64,000 nt of DNA from DATKWD01 sp963704815 (GCA_963704815.1 CAVPHU010000001.1:496001-560000); one strand, 5' to 3'. Shown: positions 22,293 through 32,044, counted from the stretch's first letter. Notes: generated from the letters alone by a model not told the origin. Program-made: numbers and translations.

Positions 22293-23436
22293 TTGACGCG
22301 CCGCCTCGTCTACATCGCCACCTTCCATCCCGACGATCCGGGCGAAGAGTTCCTCACCCCCGAGATCGCGGCGCTCCGCTCCGCAGGCCACGAGGTCGTG
22401 ACCGTTCCCGTGCGCCCGAGGACCCGCGAGGTGGGTCCAACCTGTTGGGCTCATCACCTGCTGGCGATCCATGTCCTCGCGGTGGCGATCCGAACCGCGG
22501 TTCGGCATCCACTCGTGGCGACACGAGCGATGGCACAGGCCATCGATCTCCGACGACCCGCCGTGACGGGGAGGAACCTGGCGGCCGTGCCCAAGGGACT
22601 CTGGCTCGGGAGCCGACTCGGCCCGGACGACCGCATCGTTGCTGCGTGGGCCACGACCCCGTCGACGGTCGCGCGCATCGCCTCCGCCCTCTCCGGGGCC
22701 CCCTGGGCCATGTCGGTCCACCGACACGACATCGAGAGTTCGATCGATCTCGAGGGCAAGGCGCGTGACGCGGCGTTGGTGCGCCCGATCTCGACCGCAA
22801 CCGCCGAGGGGATCTGCGACCGGCTCGATCGCGAGGTGCCGAACATGTGCGTGATCCACCTCGGTGTCGAGGTGCCCGAAGCGCCGACGTGGACCCCACC
22901 CACGACCACCGATGTGCACGTCCTCTGCATCGCGGCACTCATCGAGCGCAAGAACCACGCCACGCTGCTACGCCGCGGCGAGCCACGACCAGCGCATCCG
23001 ACTCACGCTGGTGGGCTCGGGAAGCTCACGGGCAGCACTCGAGGCGCTCGCGGCGAGTCTGTCGATCAGCGATCGAGTCGCCTTCCTCGGACAACTCGAC
23101 CACGCCGAGGTCGATGCGCTCTACCACCCATCGGCGTCACCTGTCTCGGTGGTCGCGCTGCCGAGCACGAGCGAAGGGATCCCGGTCTCGCTCATGGAGG
23201 CCCTGGGCCACGGCTTCCCGGTGGTGGCCTCCGATGTCGGCGGCGTCGCGGAACTCGTCGAGCCGACGCGCGGGCATCTGCTGACCGACCCGTTCGACGA
23301 CCAGGCCTTGAGCGACGCACTCATCGAGGCGGCGTCGACGTGGACCGCCGATGACGCCAACCGGGCCCATGCCTTCGTGCGCGACGAGTTCGGCGCCGAC
23401 TCGACATCACGCACGTTGCTCGATCACCTCGGCTGA
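22293..23436 (+). CDS. GT4-like glycosyltransferase (one frameshift)
   Basis: About 380 codons. TTG at 22293 gives LTRRLVYIATFHPDDPGEEF, a GT-B N-terminal strand. The frame changes near 22975 (after RKNHATLLR, one extra C in cgccgcggcg), continuing AAASHDQRIRLTLVGSGSS in the next frame. The donor-binding C-terminal half has the EX7E-type motif STSEGIPVSLMEALGHG followed by PVVASDVGGVAELV. Its 3' end overlaps the convergent flippase gene by 13 bases. Probably a partner of the adjacent polysaccharide operon although on the opposite strand. Confidence 0.8.
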
Positions 23437-24728
23437 TCGGCCGTCCCCCGCACCAGGCCCTGCACCACCAGCCGGAGGTCGTCGCGCCGAGGCACGAGCA
23501 GCTTTCGGCAGACACCCTTGCCGGTGAGTCGGCGGTAGTAGGCCACGCGCTCCGCCGTCACCACGAGATACGACACGGTGGTCGCGGTCGCCGCCCCGTT
23601 GATCCCGAACGCCGGTATCAGCGCAAGGTTGCCGACGACGTTCACGAAGAGTCCCGCTGCTGACCCCGCGATGTTGGCTTGGGGCCGTCCCAGAGCAGCC
23701 CGGAAGCTGGCGAGCACTCGCGACAGCGCCAGGGCGACGACCCCCACCAGTGAGATCCGCAGCGCAGTCGTGCCGGTGACGAACTCCTCGCCGAAGACCC
23801 GCAGCATCGGGGACGCCACGACGGCCACGACACCCGCGCAGGCCACTGTGGCGAGGGTGACGAGGCGAGCCAGCCGCTCGATGATCCTGTGCTGAGCCTC
23901 CCGATCCGCCGGCGTCACCTGGCCTGCCACCGCGCCCGCAGCGATCTGCGAGAAGAACCAGAGTCCCTCGCACACGAAGAGCACGACGGCATAGACGCCG
24001 GCGGACGTGGCGTCGAGCAGGACACCGATCATGAGGAGGTCGAACCGGTAGGCGATGAACGTGATGACGGTCGCTGCGTACGACTGCAAGCCGTAGCGCA
24101 CCATGGCCGCGCGCGGGGTCTGAGGGGCTGATGGCGCCGAGCCCCGCCTCGCGACGACCACCACCAGCAGGGCGACCGCGATGGTGACCACCTCGAACCC
24201 GGCGAGTGCGGCCCGAGCACTTCCGTCGCCCAGGAGCACGAGGACGGCCACCAGGCCGAGAAGCGCCTGGCGCACCACGGCCATGGCGCCCGACGTCGTC
24301 AGCCTTCGCCGGCCGCGAAGGATGCTCAGCCCGGTGTTCTCGATCGAGTACCACGCGCTGGCCCCGAGCAGGAGGGCGAGGTCGATCGCCGTCAGCTCGG
24401 GCAGTGCGTCCTGGCCGTACCAGGCCACGAACGGCACCGACACGACGACTCCGGCGACCGCCACTGCTGCGGTGACTCGGAAGCTGCGGTCGACGACACC
24501 ACGCCCGCTCTCGACCGCGGCGAAGTAGCCGGCCGATGCGGTCAGTCCGAGGCTTCCCAACTGGAACACGAGGAACAGCACGCCCAACGCGAGCGAGTAG
24601 ATGCCGAAACCCTCATCACCCAGCGCGCGGGCCAGAACGGCCAGCACCCCGATCCGGAGCACGCCGGCGAGCGCCTCGAGGGCGTACACTCTCACCAGGC
24701 GGGCACCGAAGGACCCGGTTGCGGTCAA
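23424..24728 (-). CDS. Wzx-type polysaccharide flippase (MOP superfamily)
   Basis: 434 residues with about 12-14 hydrophobic helices; N-terminal ARLVRVYALEALAGVLRIGV and the pattern FGIYSLALGVLFLVFQLGSLGL are typical of oligosaccharide flippases that move undecaprenyl-linked repeat units across the membrane. The start is TTG at 24728 within a TTGA overlap with the upstream kinase-like gene. It is the last gene of the nine-gene operon. Confidence 0.85.
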   Translation of the reverse strand: MTATGSFGARLVRVYALEALAGVLRIGVLAVLARALGDEGFGIYSLALGVLFLVFQLGSLGLTASAGYFAAVESGRGVVDRSFRVTAAVAVAGVVVSVPFVAWYGQDALPELTAIDLALLLGASAWYSIENTGLSILRGRRRLTTSGAMAVVRQALLGLVAVLVLLGDGSARAALAGFEVVTIAVALLVVVVARRGSAPSAPQTPRAAMVRYGLQSYAATVITFIAYRFDLLMIGVLLDATSAGVYAVVLFVCEGLWFFSQIAAGAVAGQVTPADREAQHRIIERLARLVTLATVACAGVVAVVASPMLRVFGEEFVTGTTALRISLVGVVALALSRVLASFRAALGRPQANIAGSAAGLFVNVVGNLALIPAFGINGAATATTVSYLVVTAERVAYYRRLTGKGVCRKLLVPRRDDLRLVVQGLVRGTADQPR

Positions 24729-25798
24729 CGAACCAGAGCAGCCAGTGGCGGAGCGGCGTCAGCACCCGGACCGATGTCGACTTCGAGCGCGTTCGACCCG
24801 GCGAGCGCGGCGCTGAGGAGCTCGGCGTTCCGGTCGACCACATCCGATGCCGTCAGCAGCGCAGCCGGGTTGAGCGCCTCCCACATACGGAGTGGCTCGA
24901 GGTACGTCTCGAACTCCGACTCGATGATCAGGTTCGACCGCCAGGCCAGCTCGTTCGGGTCGATCGGACGGATGTGGACCCCCGATCGGGCGCCGCGGCG
25001 GAGGAACGCCACGTGGTCGAGATGGGTCGATGGCGCGACCCGGTCAGCTCCGAAGACGTCCTCGGCACTCATCCGTCGGCGCCGCCTGTCCAGGCCGAGG
25101 AGTCGATCGGCGTGCCACGCGACTCGCGCCCGCCGGCTCCCCACGCCGGCGCAGCAGTCGGCGAGCGTGGGCACCGCCGCCAGGTTGTACGGGTAGACCA
25201 TCAATCGGCGACGCGACCGCAGCGTTGCCCCGTCGTCACCGACCAGAGCGATGTCGTCGGCCAGGTGGCGAAATCCGTGGGCCAGGACCAGCGAACAGGC
25301 CGTCGACGTCTTCCCGACTCCCCCAGCCGAGGTCAGCGCGAGCCCGGATCCGCCGGACTCGACCACCGAGGAATGGAGAACGGCTGCCGCTCCCGTGTAG
25401 AGCGCGAGCACCTCGAGCAGGGTCACGACGTGGTACGCGTGATTCGCTTCCCAGGTCATACCCGCTCGGTCGACCATCGGATAGACCGGCCTCGGGATGC
25501 CGAACGACGGCCCACGGCTGCCGATCCACATCACCGCGTGCACCCGTCCGTCATCGAGTCGGACCTCGATGTCCAGATCCATGCGCGCTCGGTGCACGCG
25601 GAAGCCGTCGCCGAGGTCGGTCACCCCGCCGAAGCTCGGACCATCCGGCGCTGGGGCCGGCCGTTCACGGACCTCGAGCGTGAAGGCCGGAGGAGTCTCG
25701 GGAACGGGGTCGGAGCCGAGTTCGGCCCGTGCGAGATCGACCACTGAACCCTCGCCCACCAGCTCACCGAACCCGCCGGCGAACCAGAACACGCTCAT
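24725..25798 (-). CDS. HPr-kinase-like P-loop protein in polysaccharide operon
   Basis: 357 residues. A Walker A loop LTSAGGVGKTSTACSLV at about 165 is followed by HLADDIALV, the arrangement of the HPr serine kinase C-terminal domain (P-loop, then Asp-Asp). The flanking parts differ from classical HprK. Such HprK-related proteins occur in polysaccharide and RiPP loci and their substrates are mostly unknown. It overlaps both neighbours by four bases, so it is made with the sugar enzymes. A role phosphorylating a sugar, lipid carrier or regulator is inference. Confidence 0.75.
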   Translation of the reverse strand: MSVFWFAGGFGELVGEGSVVDLARAELGSDPVPETPPAFTLEVRERPAPAPDGPSFGGVTDLGDGFRVHRARMDLDIEVRLDDGRVHAVMWIGSRGPSFGIPRPVYPMVDRAGMTWEANHAYHVVTLLEVLALYTGAAAVLHSSVVESGGSGLALTSAGGVGKTSTACSLVLAHGFRHLADDIALVGDDGATLRSRRRLMVYPYNLAAVPTLADCCAGVGSRRARVAWHADRLLGLDRRRRRMSAEDVFGADRVAPSTHLDHVAFLRRGARSGVHIRPIDPNELAWRSNLIIESEFETYLEPLRMWEALNPAALLTASDVVDRNAELLSAALAGSNALEVDIGPGADAAPPLAALVR

Positions 25799-27108
25799 GC
25801 TCGGTCCCCTCTGGCGGCATGTCCGACCTGGTCGATGATGCGTACTCCGGGCCAGCGAGCAGGATCGAGGCTGTTGCGTCCGTCGACGATCACCTCGGCG
25901 GACTGGTGGTCGTCGAGCGACCGATCGCGGTATTCCTCATGGGCGGTGTGCACGATGATCGCCGTGACGTCGTCGATGTCTCCCGTCGGCTCGAATCCGA
26001 GCGCCGCCAACTCGCCAGGCGTGTAGAGCGGATCGTCCCACAGAACCGAGGCCTTTCGTGCTGCGAGCGCATCACGCAGCGCATAGGCCCCTGAGAACGC
26101 CGTCTCCTTGACCCCGGCGCGATAGGCCACCCCCATGACGAGGACGTGCCGGCCGGCGAGGCCGCCGAGTGCGGCATCGAGGCACTCGACCGCGTGCCAC
26201 GGCATGCGGTCGTTCACCTCTCGCGCGGTCGCCACGAGGCGAAGGTCGGGCGCTCCCGCGAGCAGCATGTGGGGATAGACCGGGATGCAGTGTCCGCCGA
26301 CCGAGATACCGGGCTGGTGGATGTGGCTGAACGGTTGGCTGTTGCAGGCTTGGATGACGTCAGCCACGTCGACGCCGAACGCCATGGATGCCATCGCCAG
26401 CTCGTTGGCGAACGCGATGTTCACGTCGCGGTAGGTGGTCTCGGCCAACTTCGCCAACTCCGCCGCCTCGGCCGAGCCGAGGTCCCACACCCCGTTCGCC
26501 CGGGCGAGGTCGTCGCGGTCGTCGAAGTCCAGGAACGACTCGTAGAAGTCGGTCCCACGTCTGGCACTGGCGGCGTCGATGCCGCCGATCAGCTTTGGGT
26601 ACCGGCGGAGATCGGCGAAGATCCGGCCCGAGAACACACGCTCAGGGCTGTGGACGACGAAGAGGTCGTCGCCCTGGGCGAGCGATGATCCTGCCCGGAG
26701 CGCCGGGGCGAAACGCGTCCGCGTGGTCCCGATGGGGAGCGTGGTCTCGTAGGAGACCAGGGTGCCGGGACGCAAGCCGTTCGCGACCGCCGCGGTCGCA
26801 GCGTCGATCGCGGCGAAGTCGGGTCGGGCCTGATCATCGACGACCAAGGGGACGACGACGATGACCACCGAACTGGCCTGCACGGCTTCTGCCGTCTCGG
26901 TCGTCGCCACGAGGTGGCCTGAGGCCGTCGTCGAGCGCAGCGCGTCGGCAAGGCCCTCCTCTCCCGGAAACACCTCGATGCCGGCATTCACCTGCGCGAC
27001 GACCGACGCATCGATGTCGGCGCCGAGCACGCGGTGTCCAGCGGACGCGATCGCGCAGGCGAGCGGGAGTCCGATCTTGCCCAGACCGACCACACACACG
27101 TCGGTCAC
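25795..27108 (-). CDS. UDP-N-acetylhexosamine 6-dehydrogenase (WbpA-like)
   Basis: 437 residues from GTG 27108 (GTGA overlap). NAD-binding VCVVGLGKIGLPLACAIASAG; central KLAETTYRDVNIAFANELA; catalytic cysteine in ISVGGHCIPVYPHML; C-terminal VMGVAYRAGVKETAFSGA. Family members oxidise UDP-GlcNAc or UDP-ManNAc to the uronic acid. With the four neighbouring enzymes it completes the set expected for UDP-2,3-diacetamido-2,3-dideoxy-hexuronate. Confidence 0.9.
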   Translation of the reverse strand: MTDVCVVGLGKIGLPLACAIASAGHRVLGADIDASVVAQVNAGIEVFPGEEGLADALRSTTASGHLVATTETAEAVQASSVVIVVVPLVVDDQARPDFAAIDAATAAVANGLRPGTLVSYETTLPIGTTRTRFAPALRAGSSLAQGDDLFVVHSPERVFSGRIFADLRRYPKLIGGIDAASARRGTDFYESFLDFDDRDDLARANGVWDLGSAEAAELAKLAETTYRDVNIAFANELAMASMAFGVDVADVIQACNSQPFSHIHQPGISVGGHCIPVYPHMLLAGAPDLRLVATAREVNDRMPWHAVECLDAALGGLAGRHVLVMGVAYRAGVKETAFSGAYALRDALAARKASVLWDDPLYTPGELAALGFEPTGDIDDVTAIIVHTAHEEYRDRSLDDHQSAEVIVDGRNSLDPARWPGVRIIDQVGHAARGDRA

Positions 27109-28094
27109 GACACGTCCTCCACCGTGCCCCGCTCGGCGGAGCGGGCGATTGCGTCCGCAACTCGCAGCACCTCGAGTCCCTCCTGTGCGGTGACGATGTC
27201 GCCGTTTCCGCCCACGACCGCGTCTCGGAAGCCGGCGTGCTCGAGCGCCAAGGGCTCGGGCTTGGCGATGGCGAAGCGGATCATGTCGCCTTCGGCCACC
27301 CCCCGGAAGCTCGAGATCGCGTCCCATTCGGTCGCCACGCTCGCGTTGGCGAAGTAGAGGAGGTCGGACGTCACGGTGTCGGCGACGAAGCGGCCCTTGG
27401 TCCCGGTGACCGTGATCCGGCGCTCCTTGGTCGGCGTGAGCCAGTTGACCTGGTGGCTGGTGACCAGGCCGTCATCCATCTGGCCGACGGCAACGACCAG
27501 GTCTTCGTGCGGCCGACCGGCGCGATGAGCCACCCGAGCCGACACCGATCCGTAGCTGCGTCCGGTCACCCACATGGTGAGATCGATGTCGTGGGTCCCG
27601 AGATCCTTGATGACCCCCACATCACGGATGCGGTCGGGGAACGGCCCCTGACGCGACGTCGAGAGCTGGTAGAGCTCGCCGAGTTCGAAGTCCAACAGGC
27701 GGCGCTTGAGCGCTCGGATGGCGGGGTTGAACCGCTCGACGTGACCGACCGCGGCGACCACGCCGGCCTTCTCGATCGACGCGAGCAACTGCTGACCCTC
27801 GGCCAGGTCGGTGGCCAACGGCTTCTCGATCAGCATGTGGACACCGGCTTCCGCGAGCGCGGTGCCGATCGGCAGGTGATCGTCGGTGGGCGTCGCGATC
27901 ACGGCGGCGTCGATTCCGGCGGCGATCAGGGCTTCGAGCGTCGAGTGGTTGGGGACATCGGGGGCGACGCCGTGCGGATCACCCAGCGGATCGTGCACCG
28001 CAACCAGCTCGATGCCTTCGGTGCTGCGCGCCAGACGAACATGATGGCGACCCATCATCCCGAGGCCGATGATGCCGAGGCGAAGATCGGTCAT
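27105..28094 (-). CDS. Gfo/Idh/MocA oxidoreductase (WbpB-like)
   Basis: 329 residues. N-terminal Rossmann LRLGIIGLGMMGRHHVR, the EKP motif MLIEKPLATDLAEG with catalytic Lys, and DLGTHDIDLTMWVTG in the C-terminal domain. In Wbp pathways this enzyme oxidises the 3-hydroxyl of UDP-GlcNAcA before transamination. The neighbouring aminotransferase and acetyltransferase support that role; other sugar-nucleotide dehydrogenations are possible. Confidence 0.88.
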   Translation of the reverse strand: MTDLRLGIIGLGMMGRHHVRLARSTEGIELVAVHDPLGDPHGVAPDVPNHSTLEALIAAGIDAAVIATPTDDHLPIGTALAEAGVHMLIEKPLATDLAEGQQLLASIEKAGVVAAVGHVERFNPAIRALKRRLLDFELGELYQLSTSRQGPFPDRIRDVGVIKDLGTHDIDLTMWVTGRSYGSVSARVAHRAGRPHEDLVVAVGQMDDGLVTSHQVNWLTPTKERRITVTGTKGRFVADTVTSDLLYFANASVATEWDAISSFRGVAEGDMIRFAIAKPEPLALEHAGFRDAVVGGNGDIVTAQEGLEVLRVADAIARSAERGTVEDVS

Positions 28095-29152
28095 GCCGTC
28101 ACGGCCTCGATGACCCGGTCGATGTCGGCCGCGTCCAGATGGGGCCCGACGGGCAGGGAGAGAACCTCGTTCGCCGCACGCCGGGTGTTCGGCAGATCAA
28201 CAACTCGACTGAAGGCCGGGAGCTCGTGGACCGGGATCGGGTAGTAGACGCGAGCTTCGACCTCAGCCGCATCGCAGCGCATCGCCAGCGCATCACGCTC
28301 ATCGCTCAACACCGTGTACTGGTGGAACACATGGGTGCATCCGGCGCGGACGGCGGGAACCCGCACGTCGCTGCCCGCCAGACCCTCGTCGAGCCAGACG
28401 GCGTGGCAGCGGCGGATGTCGGTGAAGCCGTCGAGCCGCCGGAGCTGGACCCGACCGATGGCTGCGGCGAGGTCGGTCATCCGCAGGTTGAATCCGACGA
28501 TCTCGTTCTCGTACATGCGCTCCATGCCCTGGCTCCGGAGGAGGCGGGCGGTGCGAGCCGCGGCTGGATCCGAGAACGTGATCATGCCGCCTTCGCCGGT
28601 CGTCATGTTCTTGGTCGGGTAGAAGCTGAAGGCGGCGACGTCGCCGAGGGCTCCGACCGGTGTCCCGTCGACCGTGGCGGCGTGAGCCTGGGCGGCATCC
28701 TCGACCAAGGCGAGTCCGTGTCGCGCTGCGAGAGCGGCGAAGGCGCTCGCGTCGGCCGGGTGGCCGTAGAGGTGCACGGGCAGAACGGCGGCCGTCCGTG
28801 GGGTGACCGCGGCCTCGGCTGCCTCGGGGTCCAGGCAGAACGTGTCGAGTTCGATGTCGGCGAACACGGGCTCGGCGCCGGTGAGCCGCACGGCGTTGGC
28901 CGTGGCCGCGAAGGTGAACGACGGGACGATCACCTCGTCGCCCGGTCCGATGCCGATCGCGAGAAGGGCGAGGTGGAGCGCCGAGGTCCCGGAGTTGACG
29001 GCGACGCAGAGCCGATCCTCGACGCGAGCCGCGAATTCCTCCTCGAACGCCGCCACCTCGGGACCTTGGGAGATCGATCCGGACAACAGCACGCGGTCGA
29101 CGGCCTCGCGTTCCTCGTCGCCGATCATCGGCCTGGCGATCCGAACGGTCAC
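28091..29152 (-). CDS. DegT/DnrJ/EryC1 sugar aminotransferase (WbpE-like)
   Basis: 353 residues from GTG 29152. PLP enzyme of the sugar-nucleotide aminotransferase family: SGSISQGPEVAAFEEEF, AVNSGTSALHLALLAIG, VEDAAQAHAAT and the PLP lysine in FSFYPTKNMTTGEGGMI. It would aminate the 3-keto UDP-sugar made by the upstream oxidoreductase, using glutamate. GTGA and ATGA overlaps on both sides. Confidence 0.93.
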   Translation of the reverse strand: MTVRIARPMIGDEEREAVDRVLLSGSISQGPEVAAFEEEFAARVEDRLCVAVNSGTSALHLALLAIGIGPGDEVIVPSFTFAATANAVRLTGAEPVFADIELDTFCLDPEAAEAAVTPRTAAVLPVHLYGHPADASAFAALAARHGLALVEDAAQAHAATVDGTPVGALGDVAAFSFYPTKNMTTGEGGMITFSDPAAARTARLLRSQGMERMYENEIVGFNLRMTDLAAAIGRVQLRRLDGFTDIRRCHAVWLDEGLAGSDVRVPAVRAGCTHVFHQYTVLSDERDALAMRCDAAEVEARVYYPIPVHELPAFSRVVDLPNTRRAANEVLSLPVGPHLDAADIDRVIEAVTA

Positions 29153-29745
29153 GACTCGTCCTCGACGAGACCGTCGTCTCGCTCGTGATACGTGCGGCCG
29201 GTGTCCGGGCACCTCCACCGCTTGGTCCCCTCGGCGACCAGTCGCCGTCCGGTGCGACCGACCCATGCGATCCTCCGGGCCGGCGACCCGGCGACCAGCG
29301 CCCATGCCTCGACGTCGCGAGTGACCGTCGAGTGGGCGGCGACGAGCGCCCACGCACCCACCGTCACCCCGCCGAGCACGACCGCGGCGGCGCCGATGGA
29401 GGCGCCGGTCGCGATCTGCACGCCCTCGGCCTGCCAGTCCTGGATCGTCTTCAGCGACCGGTCCGGGTTGACGGCGCGCGGGTGACGATCGTTGGTGAGC
29501 ACTGCTGCAGGACCCACGAACACCCCGTCACCCAGACGAGCCGGACCGTACAACAGCGCATTGTTCTGGACCTTGCAGTGGTCGCCGAGGGTCACCTCGG
29601 CGTCGATGTAGACGTTGCGGCCGATGGTGCACGTCCGACCGACGGTTGCGGTCGAGCGCACCTGGGACAGATCCCAGATGGTCGTGCCCGCTCCGATGGA
29701 GGCTCCGTCCTCGATCACGGCGGACGCGGCGATGTGTCCGTTCAC
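29149..29745 (-). CDS. Left-handed beta-helix sugar N-acetyltransferase (WbpD-like)
   Basis: 198 residues from GTG 29745. Hexapeptide repeats run through residues 10-150 (VIEDGASIGAGTTIWD, IGRNVYIDAEVTLGDHCKVQ, ATGASIGAAAVVLGG), with the loop LTNDRHPRAVNP typical of WbpD/WlbB. Acetylates the 3-amino group of the UDP-sugar with acetyl-CoA. Confidence 0.9.
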   Translation of the reverse strand: MNGHIAASAVIEDGASIGAGTTIWDLSQVRSTATVGRTCTIGRNVYIDAEVTLGDHCKVQNNALLYGPARLGDGVFVGPAAVLTNDRHPRAVNPDRSLKTIQDWQAEGVQIATGASIGAAAVVLGGVTVGAWALVAAHSTVTRDVEAWALVAGSPARRIAWVGRTGRRLVAEGTKRWRCPDTGRTYHERDDGLVEDES

Positions 29746-30959
29746 GAGTGCAACACCTTACGAGCGTCGAACAGCACACCCTCGATATCCTCCGCGAGCC
29801 GCTCGAACGAGTGCTGACCCTCGACGAACCGTCGCCCTCGACTTCCCATCTGTCTGCGCTCGTCGGGCGGGAGTGCAGCCATCGCCTCGAGTTCGTCGGC
29901 GAGCGACACCGGGTCGCCCGGGATCGCACAACGACCGGCGTCGGCCAACGCGACCGGATTCGGTTCGGTGCGCACCGACGTCACCACAGGTCGGCCGGCG
30001 GCGAAGGCGTCGAACAGCTTGGTCGGGCTGATCCCGAACCGGAACACCGGCGAGTCGCGGAGCACCAGCAGGCAGACGTCGGAAGCCGCCACCAGGGCAG
30101 GCACCTCCGCCTCACTCACAGGATCCTCGATCGAGATCAGCGGGCATCCGGCCGCTCGCGAGGTGAGCGCCTCACGTTCGGGGCCGGCGCCCACCAGCCG
30201 GATGGTGACCGAAGTGCAGCCTCGCCGCTCCAGCTCGCGGGCGGCGTCGACCACCACCTCGAGGCCGTTGGCGTGGCCGAGCGTGCCGGCATAGAGGGCG
30301 ACCATCGGCGACGCTCCGGGCGGCGCGACCACCGAAGGCCAGCGCGACAGATCGACGCCGTTGGGCACGTAGCGGATTCGAGTGGGGTCGGCTCCTCGGG
30401 CGACCATGTGGTCGATCGCCCCGGGGAGCACGGTCACCACCTGATCGGCCGTGGCGTACAACCGCTTCTCGAGGAACCCCAGCACCGCCATGGCCGGGTG
30501 ATGAGGCCCGAAGTCACCGAGGTCGATGAGCGACTGCGGCCACAGGTCACGGACCTCCATCACGAACGGGACCCTGAAGTGACGGGCCAGTCGCCGTGCC
30601 GCGAGCGGCGACAGCAGGTGGGGCGAGGACCCGAGCACCGCGTCGGGCGCGCTGAGCGGGACCGTGTGGGCATGGCGCGACACCGCCCACCAGAATCGGA
30701 TCATGTTGTCGATCCGGCCGCGAAGACCGTCGTACGGCGGGGTCGGCCACCACACGTAGGTGACTCCGTCGATGTCCTCGATGGCCGGGCCGTCCGCACG
30801 GGGTCGGTGATCGCGACGGGTGTAGTGGTCGAAGATGGACGCGTGGATCACGACCTCGTGCCCGCGGTCGCGCAGCGCACGAGACAGTCCCAGATGGCGG
30901 GTCGGCCCGCCAGAGCTCCCGGGAGGCAGCGCGTAGTGATTGACGATCCAGATCCTCAC
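29742..30959 (-). CDS. GT4 glycosyltransferase (WbuB-like)
   Basis: 405 residues from GTG 30959. N-terminus RIWIVNHYALPPGSSGGPTR is that of WbuB-type GT-B enzymes; MEVRDLWPQSLIDLG follows in the acceptor half, and VPNGVDLSRWP and SPTKLFDAFAAGRPVVTSV in the donor half. Probably transfers the second or a later residue of the repeat unit. Overlaps both neighbours by four bases. Confidence 0.88.
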   Translation of the reverse strand: MRIWIVNHYALPPGSSGGPTRHLGLSRALRDRGHEVVIHASIFDHYTRRDHRPRADGPAIEDIDGVTYVWWPTPPYDGLRGRIDNMIRFWWAVSRHAHTVPLSAPDAVLGSSPHLLSPLAARRLARHFRVPFVMEVRDLWPQSLIDLGDFGPHHPAMAVLGFLEKRLYATADQVVTVLPGAIDHMVARGADPTRIRYVPNGVDLSRWPSVVAPPGASPMVALYAGTLGHANGLEVVVDAARELERRGCTSVTIRLVGAGPEREALTSRAAGCPLISIEDPVSEAEVPALVAASDVCLLVLRDSPVFRFGISPTKLFDAFAAGRPVVTSVRTEPNPVALADAGRCAIPGDPVSLADELEAMAALPPDERRQMGSRGRRFVEGQHSFERLAEDIEGVLFDARKVLHS

Positions 30960-32044
30960 GGGTTCGGGTCCACGTCCAACAGCGCTCGGATGATCTCTTC
31001 GGATGCTCGTCCGTCGCCGTACGGCTCGGCATCGGCGCCCTCGGACCCGAGGGCACTGCGGATCACCGCCACGACCTCGCTCGCGTCGACGGGCGGGGCG
31101 AGACGGTTCCACCCGAGCTCGACGAGCTCGACCCACTCCGTCTCGTCGCGCAGCGTGACGCACGGGCGCCGGTGGAAGAAGGCCTCCTTCTGCACCCCTC
31201 CCGAGTCGGTCACGATGACGGCCGCGGTCGCTTCGAGCGCCAGCATGTCGAGGTAGCCGACTGGCGGGAGGCGACGAATCGGGCCGGTGTCGACGGCGGC
31301 AGCCTCCAACGCCCCTTCCGTGCGGGGGTGCAGCGGCAACACGACCGGAAGGTCGGCGGCGACCTCGACCAGGGCTTCTATCGCCGTCCGGAGGCGGGCC
31401 GGGTGATCGGTGTTCTCGGCCCGATGGAGCGTCGCCAGGACGAACCCATCGGCCGGGAGGTCCAACTCGTCGAGCAGGACCGAGCGGCTGCGAGCGATTG
31501 GCCCGAACAGCTTCACCGCATCGAACATCACATCGCCCGTCCGAACGATCCGGCCGGCATCCACACCCTCGGCGGCGAGATTCGCCATGGCAGCGTCGGT
31601 CGGGGCAAGACACAACGAGCTGACGTGGTCGGCCACCACCCGGTTCACCTCTTCGGGCATGGTGCGGTTGAACGAACGAAGGCCGGCCTCGACGTGTGCA
31701 ACCGGAACGTGCAGCTTGGCGGCGACGAGCGCAGCGGCGAGCGTCGAGTTCGTGTCGCCATAGATCAGCATCCAGTCGGGGCGAGCCGCCTCGACCACCG
31801 GCTCGAGCGCGATCATCATCCGGCCGGTCATGTCGCCGTGCCCCCCGCCCGAGATCTCGAGCAGGTGATCGGGGCGGGGCAGACCGAGTTCGTCGAAGAA
31901 CACGTCGGACATGTCGGCGTCGAAGTGCTGACCGGTGTGGACGAGTGAAGGCTCGACATCGGCTGCTCGTTGCATGGCCGCGAGGAGTGGTGCGGCCTTG
32001 ATGAACTGCGGGCGGGCGCCGATGACGTGCATGACGCGCATCAT
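30956..32044 (-). CDS. UDP-GlcNAc 2-epimerase family (WecB/WbpI-like)
   Basis: 362 residues. Family motifs HVIGARPQFIKAAPLL, LIYGDTNSTLAAALVAAK, PVAHVEAGLRSFNRTMPEE, LATLHRAENTD and VTDSGGVQKEAFFHRRP are all present. WecB makes UDP-ManNAc, WbpI epimerises UDP-GlcNAc(3NAc)A. With the four other Wbp-like enzymes encoded alongside, the WbpI role is favoured but not proven by sequence alone. Confidence 0.92.
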   Translation of the reverse strand: MMRVMHVIGARPQFIKAAPLLAAMQRAADVEPSLVHTGQHFDADMSDVFFDELGLPRPDHLLEISGGGHGDMTGRMMIALEPVVEAARPDWMLIYGDTNSTLAAALVAAKLHVPVAHVEAGLRSFNRTMPEEVNRVVADHVSSLCLAPTDAAMANLAAEGVDAGRIVRTGDVMFDAVKLFGPIARSRSVLLDELDLPADGFVLATLHRAENTDHPARLRTAIEALVEVAADLPVVLPLHPRTEGALEAAAVDTGPIRRLPPVGYLDMLALEATAAVIVTDSGGVQKEAFFHRRPCVTLRDETEWVELVELGWNRLAPPVDASEVVAVIRSALGSEGADAEPYGDGRASEEIIRALLDVDPNP

